From the NCBI RefSeq assembly GCF_001750165.1, contig NZ_CP015411.1, positions 1,330,001-1,394,000 on the forward strand: DNA of 64,000 nt, read 5' to 3'. The stretch comes from Pseudoalteromonas luteoviolacea. Lineage in GTDB: Bacteria > Pseudomonadota > Gammaproteobacteria > Enterobacterales > Alteromonadaceae. Below are positions 1-9,354 of the stretch, piece after piece (position 1 is the first letter of the stretch; each line of letters opens with the position of its first letter). The notes below the pieces were generated by a model, which worked only from the letters and a program-made list of their open reading frames with translations, ran no database searches and was not told the origin of the DNA. The translations under genes and the position numbers were made by a program.

Positions 1-58
1 GAACGTTGTGAAAATGTGTGTAATTTATGTGTTTATTAGAAGCATTTTAAAAATATGC

Positions 59-67
59 TGCTATAAT
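59..67 (+). promoter_or_regulatory. Extended -10 promoter element for the TonB-dependent receptor
   Basis: A TGCTATAAT string is a perfect extended -10 element about 165 bp before the receptor start. No good -35 is visible, as is usual with extended -10 promoters. The implied leader of roughly 155 nt is relatively GC-rich and holds complementary CCTCG and CGAGG stretches, so it may fold, but I recognise no riboswitch or Fur box. Confidence 0.4.
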
Positions 68-230
68 TACGCCCGTCGCGTTCAGCCTCGTTTTGTCGTT
101 TTGCACTCTCGAGATCGAGGTCCGCGTTGTTTGTCATCAACGCGCAAAATTGAACGCCATAGCCAATGTGATACGGCGCCCAAATATACCGTTGAACTCA
201 AAGAGTGCATTAATAAGGTCAAAAACCAAC

Positions 231-2558
231 ATGAAAGCAATGAAAAGATCTACGTTAGCAACTTTAATCAATGCAACGTTGTTCTCTGCTGTGGCAGGTA
301 CTTCATTCACTACGCTAGCTGAAGAAGAGCAAGCGAAAAGCAATCAACTGGAAGTGATTCAAATCACCGCACGTAAACGGGTTGAAAATGCACAAGAAGT
401 GCCAGTTTCAGTGTCTGCATTACAAGGTGATAATTTAGACGCCTATAGTTCTGCTGGTATGGATATCCGCTTTATGAACGCTAAGATCCCGAGCTTATCG
501 GTTGAATCTTCGTTTGGACGTACATTCCCGCGCTTTTATGTTCGCGGTCTTGGTAACACCGATTTCGATTTGAATGCATCTCAGCCTGTTTCACTTGTGG
601 TTGATGAAGTTGTCCAAGAAAACCCTATCCTAAAAGGCTTCCCTGTTTTTGATATTGAGCGTATCGAAGTATTACGTGGTCCACAGGGCACTTTATTTGG
701 CCGTAACACGCCAGCTGGTCTAGTTAAATTTGACTCTGTAAAGCCAAGCCAAGAGTTTGATGGCTATGCGTCAGTGGCATATGGTAGCCGTGAGTCTGTT
801 GACTTTGAAGGTGCTGTAGGCACAGGTCTAACTGACAAAATTTCTACACGTGTATCTGTATTATGGCAAGAGCAGCCAGACTACATTGATGTTCGCTCTC
901 CTGAAGGTGTGACAAATGAGTTCGCTAAAGATGACTCATTAGGCGGTTACAGCGAAAAAGCAGCACGTATTCAATTCTTATACGAAGGTGATGATTTTAC
1001 AGGTTTGTTAAACTATCACGTCCGTGACCTTGACGGTCGTCCAATCCCTTTCCGTGCAAATCTAATTGAGAAAGGTTCGAACAACATCAACCCAGCTTAT
1101 GACAATGATGTCGTATACCATGATGCTGCATCACGCGCGACACAGCAAGTAGAAACGCAAGGCTTAAGTTTAAAGCTTGAGTGGGATCTTGCTGAACACA
1201 CAGTGACGTCAATCACTGCTTGGGAAAGTGCTGAGATTTACTCTCGTGCAGACATTGATGGTGGATATGGTGCAGTATTTTTACCTCAATCTGGTCCAGG
1301 TGTAATTGCTTTCCCATCAGAAACTGCTGATGGTTTACCTGACCATGACCAATATACGCAAGAATTACGTCTCTCTAGTAATTACTCTGGCGATTTTAAC
1401 TATCAAGTTGGCGTTTTCTTATTTGAAGAAGACATGACCATTGAAAGCTTTAGTTATGATACAACTGTTTTTGATGCAACCGCTGGCGCATATGGATTAC
1501 AAAACGGTTATGCTGTACAAACACAAGAAACGTCAGCTTGGGCAGTTTTCGGTTCATTTGACTATACAGTAAGTGATCAGTTGGATGTCACTCTAGGTCT
1601 CCGTTATTCGGATGATGAAAAAGAGTTCCGTGCAGAGCGCACTAAGAGCCCAGTTGGAGCGGCTGACTCTTTAGTGGGTACTGCTAATCCAAGTGACAGC
1701 CACGTTAGCTGGGATTTGAGTGCAACTTATAAATTAACTGATGACGTTAATCTATTTGCTCGTTTGGCAAACGGCTTCAGAGCACCAAGTGTTCAAGGTC
1801 GTATCTTATTTGGTGATGTAGTGACTGTTGCTGACTCTGAAACAACTAACTCAATTGAGTTTGGTGTAAAGTCAGATGTGCTAGACGGCCAAGGTCGTGT
1901 TAATGCAACTGTATTCTATTACCAGATGAGCGATCAGCAATTAACCGCTGTTGGTGGAGGTGCAAACTTTAACCGTCTACTTAATGCTGATAAGACGAAT
2001 GGTTACGGCTTTGAACTTGATACTGAGTGGGTACTGACTGATGAACTAAACGCAACGTTTAACTTAAGTTATAACGAAACAGAGTTAGATGATGCCGATC
2101 TTGAAGTGGGTGCTTGTGGATCTGCATGTACGATTCAAGACCCATTCCGTCAAGTAGCTAACCCATTTGCAGCTGATGGCGATGGCATGGATGAGATTGC
2201 AAATATTGACGGTAACTCATTACCTCATGCGCCAAAGTGGATTGTGAATGCAACGCTTCGTTATTCGACAGAGATTGGCGATGGTGAGTTCTTCACATAT
2301 GCAGATGCATCTTACCGAAGTAAAATCGACTTTTTCTTGTATAGAGCAGCAGAGTTTACTGGTAAAGAACTGTTTGAAGTAGGTCTGCGTTCAGGTTACG
2401 CATGGGCTTCGGGTGACAACGAATACGAAGCATCTGTTTTTGTACGTAATTTATTTGATACACAGCGTGTAATTGGTGGTGTGGATTTCAACAACCTTAC
2501 TGGTATGTTGAATGAAGAGCGCTTCATTGGTGCTGAGTTCAAGGTTCGTTTCTTTTAA
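231..2558 (+). CDS. TonB-dependent outer-membrane receptor
   Basis: A 775-residue outer-membrane active transporter that takes its energy from TonB-ExbBD. The start at 231 gives a clean signal peptide ending near TLA-EE; longer reading frames upstream have no signal. After it comes a TonB-box-like VIQITARKR segment and a plug domain with VPVSVSAL, FYVRGLG and the hallmark IERIEVLRGPQGTLFGRN. A long 22-strand-type barrel follows and the protein ends in an aromatic residue (VRFF), the usual outer-membrane sorting signal. The plug wording is typical of the large TonB-dependent receptor families of Alteromonadales. The ligand cannot be told: there is no siderophore or glycan-utilisation gene beside it. 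It appears to be monocistronic, with a strong terminator downstream. Confidence 0.93.
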   Translation: MKAMKRSTLATLINATLFSAVAGTSFTTLAEEEQAKSNQLEVIQITARKRVENAQEVPVSVSALQGDNLDAYSSAGMDIRFMNAKIPSLSVESSFGRTFPRFYVRGLGNTDFDLNASQPVSLVVDEVVQENPILKGFPVFDIERIEVLRGPQGTLFGRNTPAGLVKFDSVKPSQEFDGYASVAYGSRESVDFEGAVGTGLTDKISTRVSVLWQEQPDYIDVRSPEGVTNEFAKDDSLGGYSEKAARIQFLYEGDDFTGLLNYHVRDLDGRPIPFRANLIEKGSNNINPAYDNDVVYHDAASRATQQVETQGLSLKLEWDLAEHTVTSITAWESAEIYSRADIDGGYGAVFLPQSGPGVIAFPSETADGLPDHDQYTQELRLSSNYSGDFNYQVGVFLFEEDMTIESFSYDTTVFDATAGAYGLQNGYAVQTQETSAWAVFGSFDYTVSDQLDVTLGLRYSDDEKEFRAERTKSPVGAADSLVGTANPSDSHVSWDLSATYKLTDDVNLFARLANGFRAPSVQGRILFGDVVTVADSETTNSIEFGVKSDVLDGQGRVNATVFYYQMSDQQLTAVGGGANFNRLLNADKTNGYGFELDTEWVLTDELNATFNLSYNETELDDADLEVGACGSACTIQDPFRQVANPFAADGDGMDEIANIDGNSLPHAPKWIVNATLRYSTEIGDGEFFTYADASYRSKIDFFLYRAAEFTGKELFEVGLRSGYAWASGDNEYEASVFVRNLFDTQRVIGGVDFNNLTGMLNEERFIGAEFKVRFF

Positions 2559-2590
2559 TTTGTAACTGAAATGAATTAGTCAATTTTAAA

Positions 2591-2627
2591 CCCGTGTTAT
2601 TGGATAAATAACACGGGTTTTTTATTT
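2591..2627 (+). terminator. Intrinsic terminator after the TonB-dependent receptor
   Basis: A perfect 10-bp stem (CCCGTGTTAT / ATAACACGGG) with a 7-nt loop is followed by six T residues. Confidence 0.9.
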
Positions 2628-2692
2628 CTTTAATGCAACTGTCGGAATTAGCTGATACAGTCGCATCGTAGTTTTAGTAAGAGGAGTTAAAC

Positions 2693-2992
2693 ATGTCTGG
2701 GTTTTGGAACTATCGCGTGATTTTTTGTGAAGGTAAAGATAGTGAGTCACCGCTATACCAAATTCATGAAGTTGAATACAATATCAATGGTAAAGTGACT
2801 AATTGGTCAGAGACAGGTGCCGCTCCTTTTGGTCACACAATTGAAGAGTTACAAGCGGATTCTGATAGACTTAAGTCTGCTTTTGAAAAGCCTGTACTTA
2901 AAGTTGTGCGCAAACAACGTGGCTATGAATTAGTTGAAGTGGAGACGGGTGAAGAAGCTTATGCGGAGCCGCCGACTGCATTAAAAGGTTAA
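2693..2992 (+). CDS. Small conserved hypothetical protein
   Basis: A 99-residue cytoplasmic protein with a good GAGGAG ribosome site 6 bp before the ATG. The wording, starting FWNYRVI, then YQIHEVEYN, GKVTNW and a tail in which a helix (EELQADSDRLKSAF) ends in EKPVL, matches from memory a small uncharacterised family scattered through bacteria. I cannot name a function. There are no membrane segments, cysteine clusters or catalytic motifs. It is followed 17 bp later by a HAD phosphatase and is probably cotranscribed with it. Confidence 0.75.
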   Translation: MSGFWNYRVIFCEGKDSESPLYQIHEVEYNINGKVTNWSETGAAPFGHTIEELQADSDRLKSAFEKPVLKVVRKQRGYELVEVETGEEAYAEPPTALKG

Positions 2993-3009
2993 ATAAAAAA
3001 GGAGTGTTT

Positions 3010-3663
3010 ATGGGTTTACAGGCAATATTGTTCGATTTTGATGGTACGTTGGTAGACTCAGAAGCGCTCCACTACACCAGCTGGTGTAAGGTTTTGGCAC
3101 CATTTGATATTTTTATTAGTGAGGCTGATTTTTGCGATGAATTTTCAGGCGTGCCCACTGTCAAAACGGGCCATATTTTACAGCAGCGCTACAATCTACG
3201 TTATTCAGGTGATGAGCTCGCCAAACAAAAAAATCTTCAGTTTATAGAAACGGCTGCTAGTCAAAAGCCTAAACTGATGCCCCATGCTGTCGATGTCCTT
3301 TCTCTGTGTGCGCAGCATTATACGTTGGCATTGGTAACAGGCAGCACACGAGATGAAGCGATGCCTGTGTTAAAACATTATCGGTTGTTAGAATTTTTTG
3401 AATGCATTGTCTGCAAGGATGATGTCACTAACCCTAAGCCACATCCAGAGCCCTATTGTTTGGCTATGTCCAAGCTTAATATTAACGCACAAGATGCCAT
3501 TGCCGTAGAAGATTCACAAACAGGGTTAACATCTGCTACCGCTGCAGGATTGAAAACGGTGGTGATATCCCATTTACACTCAGCAGGCCAAGATTTTTCC
3601 AAAGCTACATGGCGAAGCGAAAGCTTGGATGCAATGTGGCAGCAAATCGTAAAGCCGAGTTAA
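3010..3663 (+). CDS. HAD superfamily (subfamily IA) phosphatase/phosphomutase-like
   Basis: A 217-residue haloacid-dehalogenase hydrolase. Motif I is DFDGTLVDSE with nucleophile Asp9 and general acid/base Asp11. Motif II is VTGS, motif III is the lysine of NPKPHPEPY and motif IV is VEDSQTG. A helical cap sits between motifs I and II. The layout is that of beta-phosphoglucomutase and YqaB/YniC sugar-phosphate phosphatases; a catalysed mutase reaction is possible but not shown. The ATG at 3010 is preferred over the GTG two codons earlier because AAGGAG lies about 5 bp before it. Confidence 0.88.
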   Translation: MGLQAILFDFDGTLVDSEALHYTSWCKVLAPFDIFISEADFCDEFSGVPTVKTGHILQQRYNLRYSGDELAKQKNLQFIETAASQKPKLMPHAVDVLSLCAQHYTLALVTGSTRDEAMPVLKHYRLLEFFECIVCKDDVTNPKPHPEPYCLAMSKLNINAQDAIAVEDSQTGLTSATAAGLKTVVISHLHSAGQDFSKATWRSESLDAMWQQIVKPS

Positions 3664-3775
3664 ACTGTACAAGTTGATTAAAGGTGCTATTTTAAATAAG
3701 AGCCATTGAAAAGCTGACAAGATGTTTAGCTGTGATGGCTTTTATTTTTTGTTTTTATCTGCAAAGGAAAGTAGC

Positions 3776-4618
3776 ATGAAACACGTCTTTTTTGGGTTCT
3801 GTACAGCCCTTATTGTTTGCGCCAGCCCCACTTCTTTTTCTAATATTGCACCAGATGTTCAACTTGCTAAAGAGTATGAGAAGCAAAAACCCGTCAGTGA
3901 TTATTTGATAAGTGAAAAGTATGATGGTGTACGTGCAATTTGGGATGGCAAGCTGCTCAAAACCCGCTCTGGGCATATAATTCATGCTCCAAAATGGTTT
4001 ACAGCCGTATTACCTAATCGTTGGCTGGATGGAGAATTATGGGCAGGGTATAACAACTTTGCGTTTGTCAGTAGTTTGGTGCGCAGAAAGGTGCCTGATC
4101 ATGACAATTGGCAGCAGGTTCATTACCTTATTTTTGATGCCCCAGATCCGCTGTTGACCTTTGAGCAACGCTTTGAAAAATATCAAGGTATTGTTAACGG
4201 GTTACACAGTATCCATGTGAAGCCTATTCCTCAGCACCATTTTACGAATAAAGCTCAATTAGATGAATTTTATACTCAGGTTCTGTTGCGTGGTGGTGAG
4301 GGGGTAATATTACATGAAAAACAAGCAACCCATCAGGCTGGGAGAACAGCTCAGGTGCTCAAATATAAACCAAAGTTTGATGCGGAAGCGATTGTGTTGG
4401 CGTATTTACCAGGTAAAGGTAAATATCAGGGAATGATGGGCGCAATCAGGGTTAAAACGATGGAAGGGGTTATATTTAACATCGGTACAGGGTTCACAGA
4501 CGAGCAGCGTATGTCCCCGCCCGCTATCGGAAGTACAATAACATTTCAATACCAAGGGCTTACCAAATACGGCAAACCACGATTTGCCAGCTTTTTACGC
4601 ACACGTGATGCTTTGTAA
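3776..4618 (+). CDS. ligE: Periplasmic ATP-dependent DNA ligase (LigE type)
   Basis: A 280-residue minimal ATP-dependent DNA ligase that seals nicks after self-adenylation. Motif I is K48-Y-D-G-V-R. The glutamate of motif III is in LDGELWAG (Glu87), motif IV is EGVILHE (175-181), motif V is VLKYKPK (194-200), and a short OB domain follows (GKYQGMMGA onward). The first 22 residues form a signal peptide, which is the known feature of Lig E enzymes of Haemophilus, Vibrio and Neisseria, thought to act on DNA during uptake or in the extracellular matrix. The ATG at 3776 has AAGGAAAG upstream and starts the signal peptide. The housekeeping NAD-dependent ligase must lie elsewhere. Confidence 0.92.
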   Translation: MKHVFFGFCTALIVCASPTSFSNIAPDVQLAKEYEKQKPVSDYLISEKYDGVRAIWDGKLLKTRSGHIIHAPKWFTAVLPNRWLDGELWAGYNNFAFVSSLVRRKVPDHDNWQQVHYLIFDAPDPLLTFEQRFEKYQGIVNGLHSIHVKPIPQHHFTNKAQLDEFYTQVLLRGGEGVILHEKQATHQAGRTAQVLKYKPKFDAEAIVLAYLPGKGKYQGMMGAIRVKTMEGVIFNIGTGFTDEQRMSPPAIGSTITFQYQGLTKYGKPRFASFLRTRDAL

Positions 4619-4692
4619 GGAGCGAGAGTCTTTTAAATCTATTTGAGCTATGGTAAATTTCGTCCTTTTTTGCGAGCGAATGCGAGGTAAAA

Positions 4693-6054
4693 ATGGTCGT
4701 TGGGTTTGATTATGGTAGCTCAAATTGTGCAATGGGTGTAATGCGCGCAGGTGCGGTCGAGTTGATCCCTTTGGAAAACTCGAAGTGTTACCTTCCTTCA
4801 ACTTTATATGCACTACATAACTCGCTTATCTCTGAATATGTTGCAAAGGGCATTCAAGAGAGTGCACAGTCCCAGTTCAGAGCACAGAGAAATGGCATAT
4901 TGAAAAGTGCACAATTTGCTCGTAGCGACTTAGGCTTGATGCCACAAGAAACGGGCGTTTTTGTTGGTCAAGAAGCGATTGAAGAATACATCTCTATGCC
5001 AGAAGAGGGCTATTTTGTTAAATCGCCAAAGTCATTCTTTGGTGCAATAGGACTGAAGCCTGAACAAATCGCATTTTTTGAAGATATTGCCACAGCCATG
5101 ATCTTAGTGCTCAAAACCCGCGCTGAACAACACTTAGGTAAAGCGCTTACACAAACGGTGATTGGCCGCCCTGTTAATTTCCAAGCTGTCGGGGGAGAGG
5201 ATAGTAATCGCCAAGCGATATCCATTTTAACCACAGCGGCGAAACGTGCGGGTTTCACTGATGTTGAGTTTCTCTATGAACCCTTGGCCGCTGGTATTGA
5301 TTTTGAATCAGATCTGCAACAGGATCAAAAAGTACTCGTGGTTGATATTGGTGGTGGTACCAGTGATTGCTCATTTGTACAAATGGGCCCAAGTTATCGG
5401 GATTGTGAAGATCGAAGTGCCCACTTTTTGGCGCATACGGGGAAACGGATCGGGGGCAACGATTTAGACATTGCTCTTGCATTTCATAAGTTAATGCCTG
5501 TGTGTGGTTTAGGCGGACAGTTTAAATCCGGCCTACCACTGCCAAAACAAGCTTTTTGGCAAGCATGCAAAATTAATGACATTCAATTGCAGAGTGATTT
5601 TTACAGCGGTGCCTTTGGTCGTGAGCTGAATACCATGCTGCGTGATGTCTGTGAGCCTGAAAAGCTAAAGCGCTTGCAAGTGATCCAAGCAAACAAGATG
5701 ACACATCAGTTTGTCAGGCAAGCTGAACTTGCGAAAATTGCGTTGAGTGATGATAGTGCGCATCAAGTTGATTTATCATTTATTGAAAATGAATTGGTGC
5801 AAAACCTCGATCTTGTTCAATTAACCGAATCTGTTGAGTCAAGTTTGCAGCAAGTTGTGGCACTTGCCGAGCAAGCGATTTCAGACGCCGGTACTAAACC
5901 TGATGCAATTTATCTGACCGGGGGCAGTGCACAATCGCCTTTGTTAAAAAGTGCATTACAGGCAAAGTTGGGCGATACCCCAATGTTGAACGGTGACAAC
6001 TTCGGTAGTGTCACCGCTGGCTTAACAAAGTGGGCTGAGCGGATTTATCGTTAA
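4693..6054 (+). CDS. yegD: Hsp70-family chaperone-like protein YegD
   Basis: A 453-residue actin/Hsp70-fold ATPase closely resembling E. coli YegD. The phosphate-1 loop is GFDYGSSNC (4-12). The YegD-typical FVKSPKSFFGA is at 108-118, the YEPLAAG motif at 195-201, phosphate-2 VVDIGGGTSD at 216-225 and IGGNDLD at 253-259. An adenosine-binding LTGGSAQSP lies near the C-terminus. It lacks the substrate-binding domain of DnaK, so it is an Hsp70 ATPase-domain protein of unknown client. A GAGG ribosome site lies 5 bp before the ATG. It is convergent with mgsA and their stop codons share the same four bases. Confidence 0.92.
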   Translation: MVVGFDYGSSNCAMGVMRAGAVELIPLENSKCYLPSTLYALHNSLISEYVAKGIQESAQSQFRAQRNGILKSAQFARSDLGLMPQETGVFVGQEAIEEYISMPEEGYFVKSPKSFFGAIGLKPEQIAFFEDIATAMILVLKTRAEQHLGKALTQTVIGRPVNFQAVGGEDSNRQAISILTTAAKRAGFTDVEFLYEPLAAGIDFESDLQQDQKVLVVDIGGGTSDCSFVQMGPSYRDCEDRSAHFLAHTGKRIGGNDLDIALAFHKLMPVCGLGGQFKSGLPLPKQAFWQACKINDIQLQSDFYSGAFGRELNTMLRDVCEPEKLKRLQVIQANKMTHQFVRQAELAKIALSDDSAHQVDLSFIENELVQNLDLVQLTESVESSLQQVVALAEQAISDAGTKPDAIYLTGGSAQSPLLKSALQAKLGDTPMLNGDNFGSVTAGLTKWAERIYR

Positions 6055-6509
6055 CGAATACGATTAGAAATATACGCTGAATAATCGGGCTGTGTTCTTG
6101 GCAGCTCAGTATTCATCAAAGTTGAAGTCAGTAGCATATCTGCGCTGGCTTCATTGCACGCCACTGGAATATTCCAAACAGCAGCGAGCCTCAACAGGGC
6201 TTTAACATCAGGGTCGTGGGGCTGAGATGACAAAGGGTCCCAAAAGAATATCAACATGTCTATTTGTTGCTCAGCAATTTTGGCCCCTATTTGTTGATCT
6301 CCGCCCATTGGCCCGCTCATTAGCTGTGTAACTTCTAGCCCTGTTTGTGATGCTATCAATGCACCTGTTGTGCCGGTCGCATTCAAAATATGTTTCGCCA
6401 AAACAGCTCTATGTGTTTTGCACCAATGAGCCATACTTGATTTTTTGCCATCATGGGCAACCAAAGCAATACGTTTAGTCGCAGGTATTTTAGCTTGTGT
6501 GTATTTCAT
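6051..6509 (-). CDS. mgsA: Methylglyoxal synthase
   Basis: A 152-residue enzyme converting dihydroxyacetone phosphate to methylglyoxal and phosphate, the bypass that relieves sugar-phosphate stress. The catalytic aspartate is Asp71 in SGPMGGDQQ (65-73), with the phosphate-binding ATGTTG (44-49), DPLSSQPHDPDVKAL (91-105) and the conserved His19-Asp20. The length equals the E. coli enzyme. It starts 8 bp after the LysE-type exporter stop, so the two are probably cotranscribed. AAGGAAAG gives a good ribosome site. Confidence 0.95.
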   Translation of the reverse strand: MKYTQAKIPATKRIALVAHDGKKSSMAHWCKTHRAVLAKHILNATGTTGALIASQTGLEVTQLMSGPMGGDQQIGAKIAEQQIDMLIFFWDPLSSQPHDPDVKALLRLAAVWNIPVACNEASADMLLTSTLMNTELPRTQPDYSAYISNRIR

Positions 6510-6517
6510 ATCTTTCC

Positions 6518-7156
6518 TTACAGTAGGAGGTTTACAGCTAATGCGATAAAGATGGCTGCCGAAATTCTATCAATCCAAATAGGCGCACTTGGGTGCGTGC
6601 GAAAGTAGCCGGCAATCTTATCTCCACCATATACATATACACAATCTACAGGAAAGGCCAATATGGGGTAGAGTAGACCAAATAATGCCAATTGAACGGT
6701 TGTGGAAGTATCTAAACTGGTATCAACAAATTGGGGGATAAAGGCGATAAAAAAGAGTGCGACCTTGGGGTTGAGTACTTCGGTCATCATGGCTTGAAAA
6801 GTCACGTTCTTACTGGATTTGCTCGGTGTACTATTATCACCCTCAGAGTGTTCGTCATGGGTATTCGATAAGGTTGCTTTAAAGGTCATTATTCCGAGAT
6901 AAGCAAGATATCCGGCACCAAGATACTGAACGGCTGTGTAGGCCGTCTCTGACGCTTTTAAAATAGCAGACAGTCCAATTACGGCAAAAATAGTGTGCAC
7001 CACTCCACCGAGTGCAAAGCCTAATGCGCTTTGCATTCCTGCAGTTTTACCATGCGTAAAGGTTTGTGCCATTAAAAATGCATTTGAAGGCCCCGGTGCT
7101 ACGGCAATAATGAAGCTTGCAAATAGGAACGAAATTAAAAATTCAGGATTCAGCAT
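6518..7156 (-). CDS. LysE/RhtB family amino-acid exporter
   Basis: A 212-residue inner-membrane exporter of the LysE superfamily. The N-terminal helix carries the signature APGPSNAFLMAQTFTHGKTAG, followed by ALGFALGGVVHTIFAVIGLSA and YLGAGYLAYLGI. Hydrophobic blocks support six membrane helices, with a polar Ser/Thr/Asp-rich loop near residues 98-115. Members export homoserine, threonine, lysine or other amino acids; the substrate here is unknown. It is upstream of mgsA in the same transcript. Confidence 0.9.
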   Translation of the reverse strand: MLNPEFLISFLFASFIIAVAPGPSNAFLMAQTFTHGKTAGMQSALGFALGGVVHTIFAVIGLSAILKASETAYTAVQYLGAGYLAYLGIMTFKATLSNTHDEHSEGDNSTPSKSSKNVTFQAMMTEVLNPKVALFFIAFIPQFVDTSLDTSTTVQLALFGLLYPILAFPVDCVYVYGGDKIAGYFRTHPSAPIWIDRISAAIFIALAVNLLL

Positions 7157-7406
7157 AGTAGATTAAATGTAATACAGTTAGAGGGTAGTTTAATCACTCG
7201 GAAGAAGATTGAAACTGTTTTATTGCAATTTTTAAAAACTATGCGAGTTATAAAACCCGCATAACAAGGTTGGGGGATATTGATTCGATATAAATAAATG
7301 CTAAAAAGAAGTGCTATGCCTTCCAAACAACAGCCTGTGCAGCTATTAGAAACAGTTTACCTCTCTCATATGACAGATTTACGACGGAATAGAAAAAAGT
7401 GTCATG

Positions 7407-8585
7407 TTAATTGGCACTGTGTAATGCCTGTCTATATTTCGAAAAGAGCAGCAGTAAGAACGGCAATCCTAAACATAGGTGTAACGCTAATTGCAAGGGG
7501 GCAATGAGCCCCAATGGCTGTGTTAAGATGGCAAGTAATCCCGCACCACTCATTTGCATAAGACCTATTAATGCTGAAGCGGTACCTGCCTGTTTTGGAA
7601 ACTCAGCCAGTGCGTTTCCAGCTGCAGCACCAATGGTAAAAGCAAATCCGATAGATGCGATATACATTGGTAACATGAAATAGGCTGCGCCAGTTTGTGG
7701 CAGGGCCAACGTGATCATGCCTGCACCACAAAATAATGTTAAGCCAAACTGTAATGCTCGGCGGCTATTGCGTTTAATAAATTGTGGAGCAACAAAACTG
7801 GATACGATACTAATGAATGCATTGAGTGCGAACCAGAAAGTAAAGTCCGCCATAGGCAGGTTTAAGTGGGACATTATCCAGCCTGGTGCGCCAACCACAA
7901 ATACGAGCATGGCAGACATACATACCATGGTAATAGAAGCGTTAAATATGAACTTCGGATTGCCTATCATAGGCCCAAACCGACGTAAATCTAAGATGTG
8001 TCCCTTATAAATGGAATCTTCCGGCTTCGTTTCTTTAAAAATAAAAAACAACAAGACAAGCCCAAATACAGCAAAAGCAAACAAAAATGTGAAGTTGCTA
8101 CGCCAACCGAATTCAACAGTAAGCCAGGCCCCTAAAATAGGCGCGAGCGCAGGGATAAAACAGACTATACCATTTAAGTAAGTGATCATTTGTCCACTGC
8201 CTTTGTTGCCAAAGCTGTCCCGAACAATGGCAAAAGCACTGACAAAAGTGGCACATGCGCCAAGTCCTTGCAGTACTCGAGCAAACATCACAGACTCCCA
8301 TGACTCGACAACCGTTGCCAATGCTGCGCCGACCATAAATAGGCTTACCCCTGAAAGCGCGATTGGCTTTCGTCCATACTTGTCTGCTAGTGGCCCCGCA
8401 ATCAATTGTCCAAGACCTACGGCAAGCATATAAATGCTGACGGTCTGTTGGATTTTTGCTTCGCTGACTACCAAGGCATTTTGCATATCGACAAAGGCGG
8501 GTAAGTATAAATCAATACCGAGTGGGCAAAATATAACTAAAAGGGCTAGGATGAAAATAAGTGATTTACTGGTGTGCTGTTGCAT
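7407..8585 (-). CDS. Bcr/CflA-family multidrug efflux MFS transporter
   Basis: A 392-residue major facilitator protein with 12 predicted membrane helices. The Bcr/CflA signature GIDLYLPAFVDMQ is in helix 1. The MFS motif A, GPLADKYGRKP, is in the helix 2-3 loop and RVLQGLGACATFVSAFAIVRD is in helix 4. Members are drug:H+ antiporters (bicyclomycin, sulfonamides, some peptides). It stands alone, with intergenic space on both sides. Confidence 0.92.
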   Translation of the reverse strand: MQQHTSKSLIFILALLVIFCPLGIDLYLPAFVDMQNALVVSEAKIQQTVSIYMLAVGLGQLIAGPLADKYGRKPIALSGVSLFMVGAALATVVESWESVMFARVLQGLGACATFVSAFAIVRDSFGNKGSGQMITYLNGIVCFIPALAPILGAWLTVEFGWRSNFTFLFAFAVFGLVLLFFIFKETKPEDSIYKGHILDLRRFGPMIGNPKFIFNASITMVCMSAMLVFVVGAPGWIMSHLNLPMADFTFWFALNAFISIVSSFVAPQFIKRNSRRALQFGLTLFCGAGMITLALPQTGAAYFMLPMYIASIGFAFTIGAAAGNALAEFPKQAGTASALIGLMQMSGAGLLAILTQPLGLIAPLQLALHLCLGLPFLLLLFSKYRQALHSAN

Positions 8586-8886
8586 GCTGTCTCCTTTTCG
8601 ACGCTATTGTATTGTGTGATGGGAAAAAAGACAGGACAAATCGCCGTAATACGGAAATATTTTATTAATCGAAAGGATTTAATAAGAATTATGAATGGCT
8701 AGTAGTCATTAAAACAATGCTTTACCTTTTATTGGCTCAGGTTGTTTGTTGTACTTTTTCTTCTCAAAGGAGTTTCCTTTTTGAATAGTCTATATAGATA
8801 TATAGATATATGGATATTCTTATATGCTGATAACACTAGAGTTGACTGGTCTGATGTGTTAGGTTTGATAAAAAACAGGATAAATT
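8586..8886. other. Intergenic region between divergent genes, with an 8-bp tandem repeat
   Basis: About 300 bp between the MFS pump (-) and the DUF4442 gene (+). It is AT-rich and should contain both promoters. I see no RNA gene or coding potential. The notable element is a tandem ATATAGAT repeat, annotated separately. Confidence 0.6.
8792..8815. repeat. Three-unit 8-bp tandem repeat (ATATAGAT)
   Basis: Two exact ATATAGAT units are followed by one ATATGGAT unit, head to tail, about 70 bp before the DUF4442 start and therefore probably within its promoter region. Unit number could vary by slippage. Confidence 0.85.
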
Positions 8887-9354
8887 ATGCCAAGTTCACT
8901 TTTAAAAACCTATAAAAGATTTAGCTGGTTACCTTTTGGGAGTTGGCTATTTAGCAAGGCTGTGTGTAAAAGAGCGCCTTATTTTTCGACTATTAAACCT
9001 AAAATCACTCATTTAAGTCTTGGTCGAATTTGTGCGCATATGCCAAATCGCAAAGCGGTTCATAACCATATAGGAACAGTCCATGCAATTGCACAATGTA
9101 ACTTAGCTGAGCTATGCGCTGGTGTAGTCACTGATGCGACAGTGCCTGTTCAAACACATAGGTGGATCCCTAAAGGGATGACTGTGCAATACCTAAAAAA
9201 GGCTGACAGTGATTTGAAGGCCGAAGCGGTGATCCCACTACCTCATGAATGGCGAGATAAGGAGGACTTGATAGTGCCAGTTGAGGTATATAATGCTGAG
9301 GGCGTGAAAGTGTTTCACGCCGATGTCACAATGTATATTACCGCACGAAATTAG
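8887..9354 (+). CDS. DUF4442 hotdog-fold (thioesterase-like) protein
   Basis: A 155-residue protein recognisable as the DUF4442 family: an N-terminal helical stretch (LLKTYKRFSWLPFGSWLFSK), PKI-type strand, then the hotdog helix motif NHIGTVHAIAQCNLAELCAG and a C-terminal beta sheet ending VFHADVTMYI. The family has the acyl-CoA thioesterase (hotdog) fold and the asparagine-histidine before the central helix is the likely active site; substrates are not established. It is convergent with the bactofilin gene and their stop codons overlap by 4 bp. Confidence 0.85.
   Translation: MPSSLLKTYKRFSWLPFGSWLFSKAVCKRAPYFSTIKPKITHLSLGRICAHMPNRKAVHNHIGTVHAIAQCNLAELCAGVVTDATVPVQTHRWIPKGMTVQYLKKADSDLKAEAVIPLPHEWRDKEDLIVPVEVYNAEGVKVFHADVTMYITARN

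Noticed and set aside
8..322. Plus-strand frame of 104 codons overlapping the receptor start
   Set aside because: It overlaps the receptor leader and signal peptide in another frame, with no recognisable product.
7298..7507. Plus-strand frame of 69 codons after the LysE region
   Set aside because: It runs into the antisense of the MFS pump gene, and its composition and basic content look like chance.
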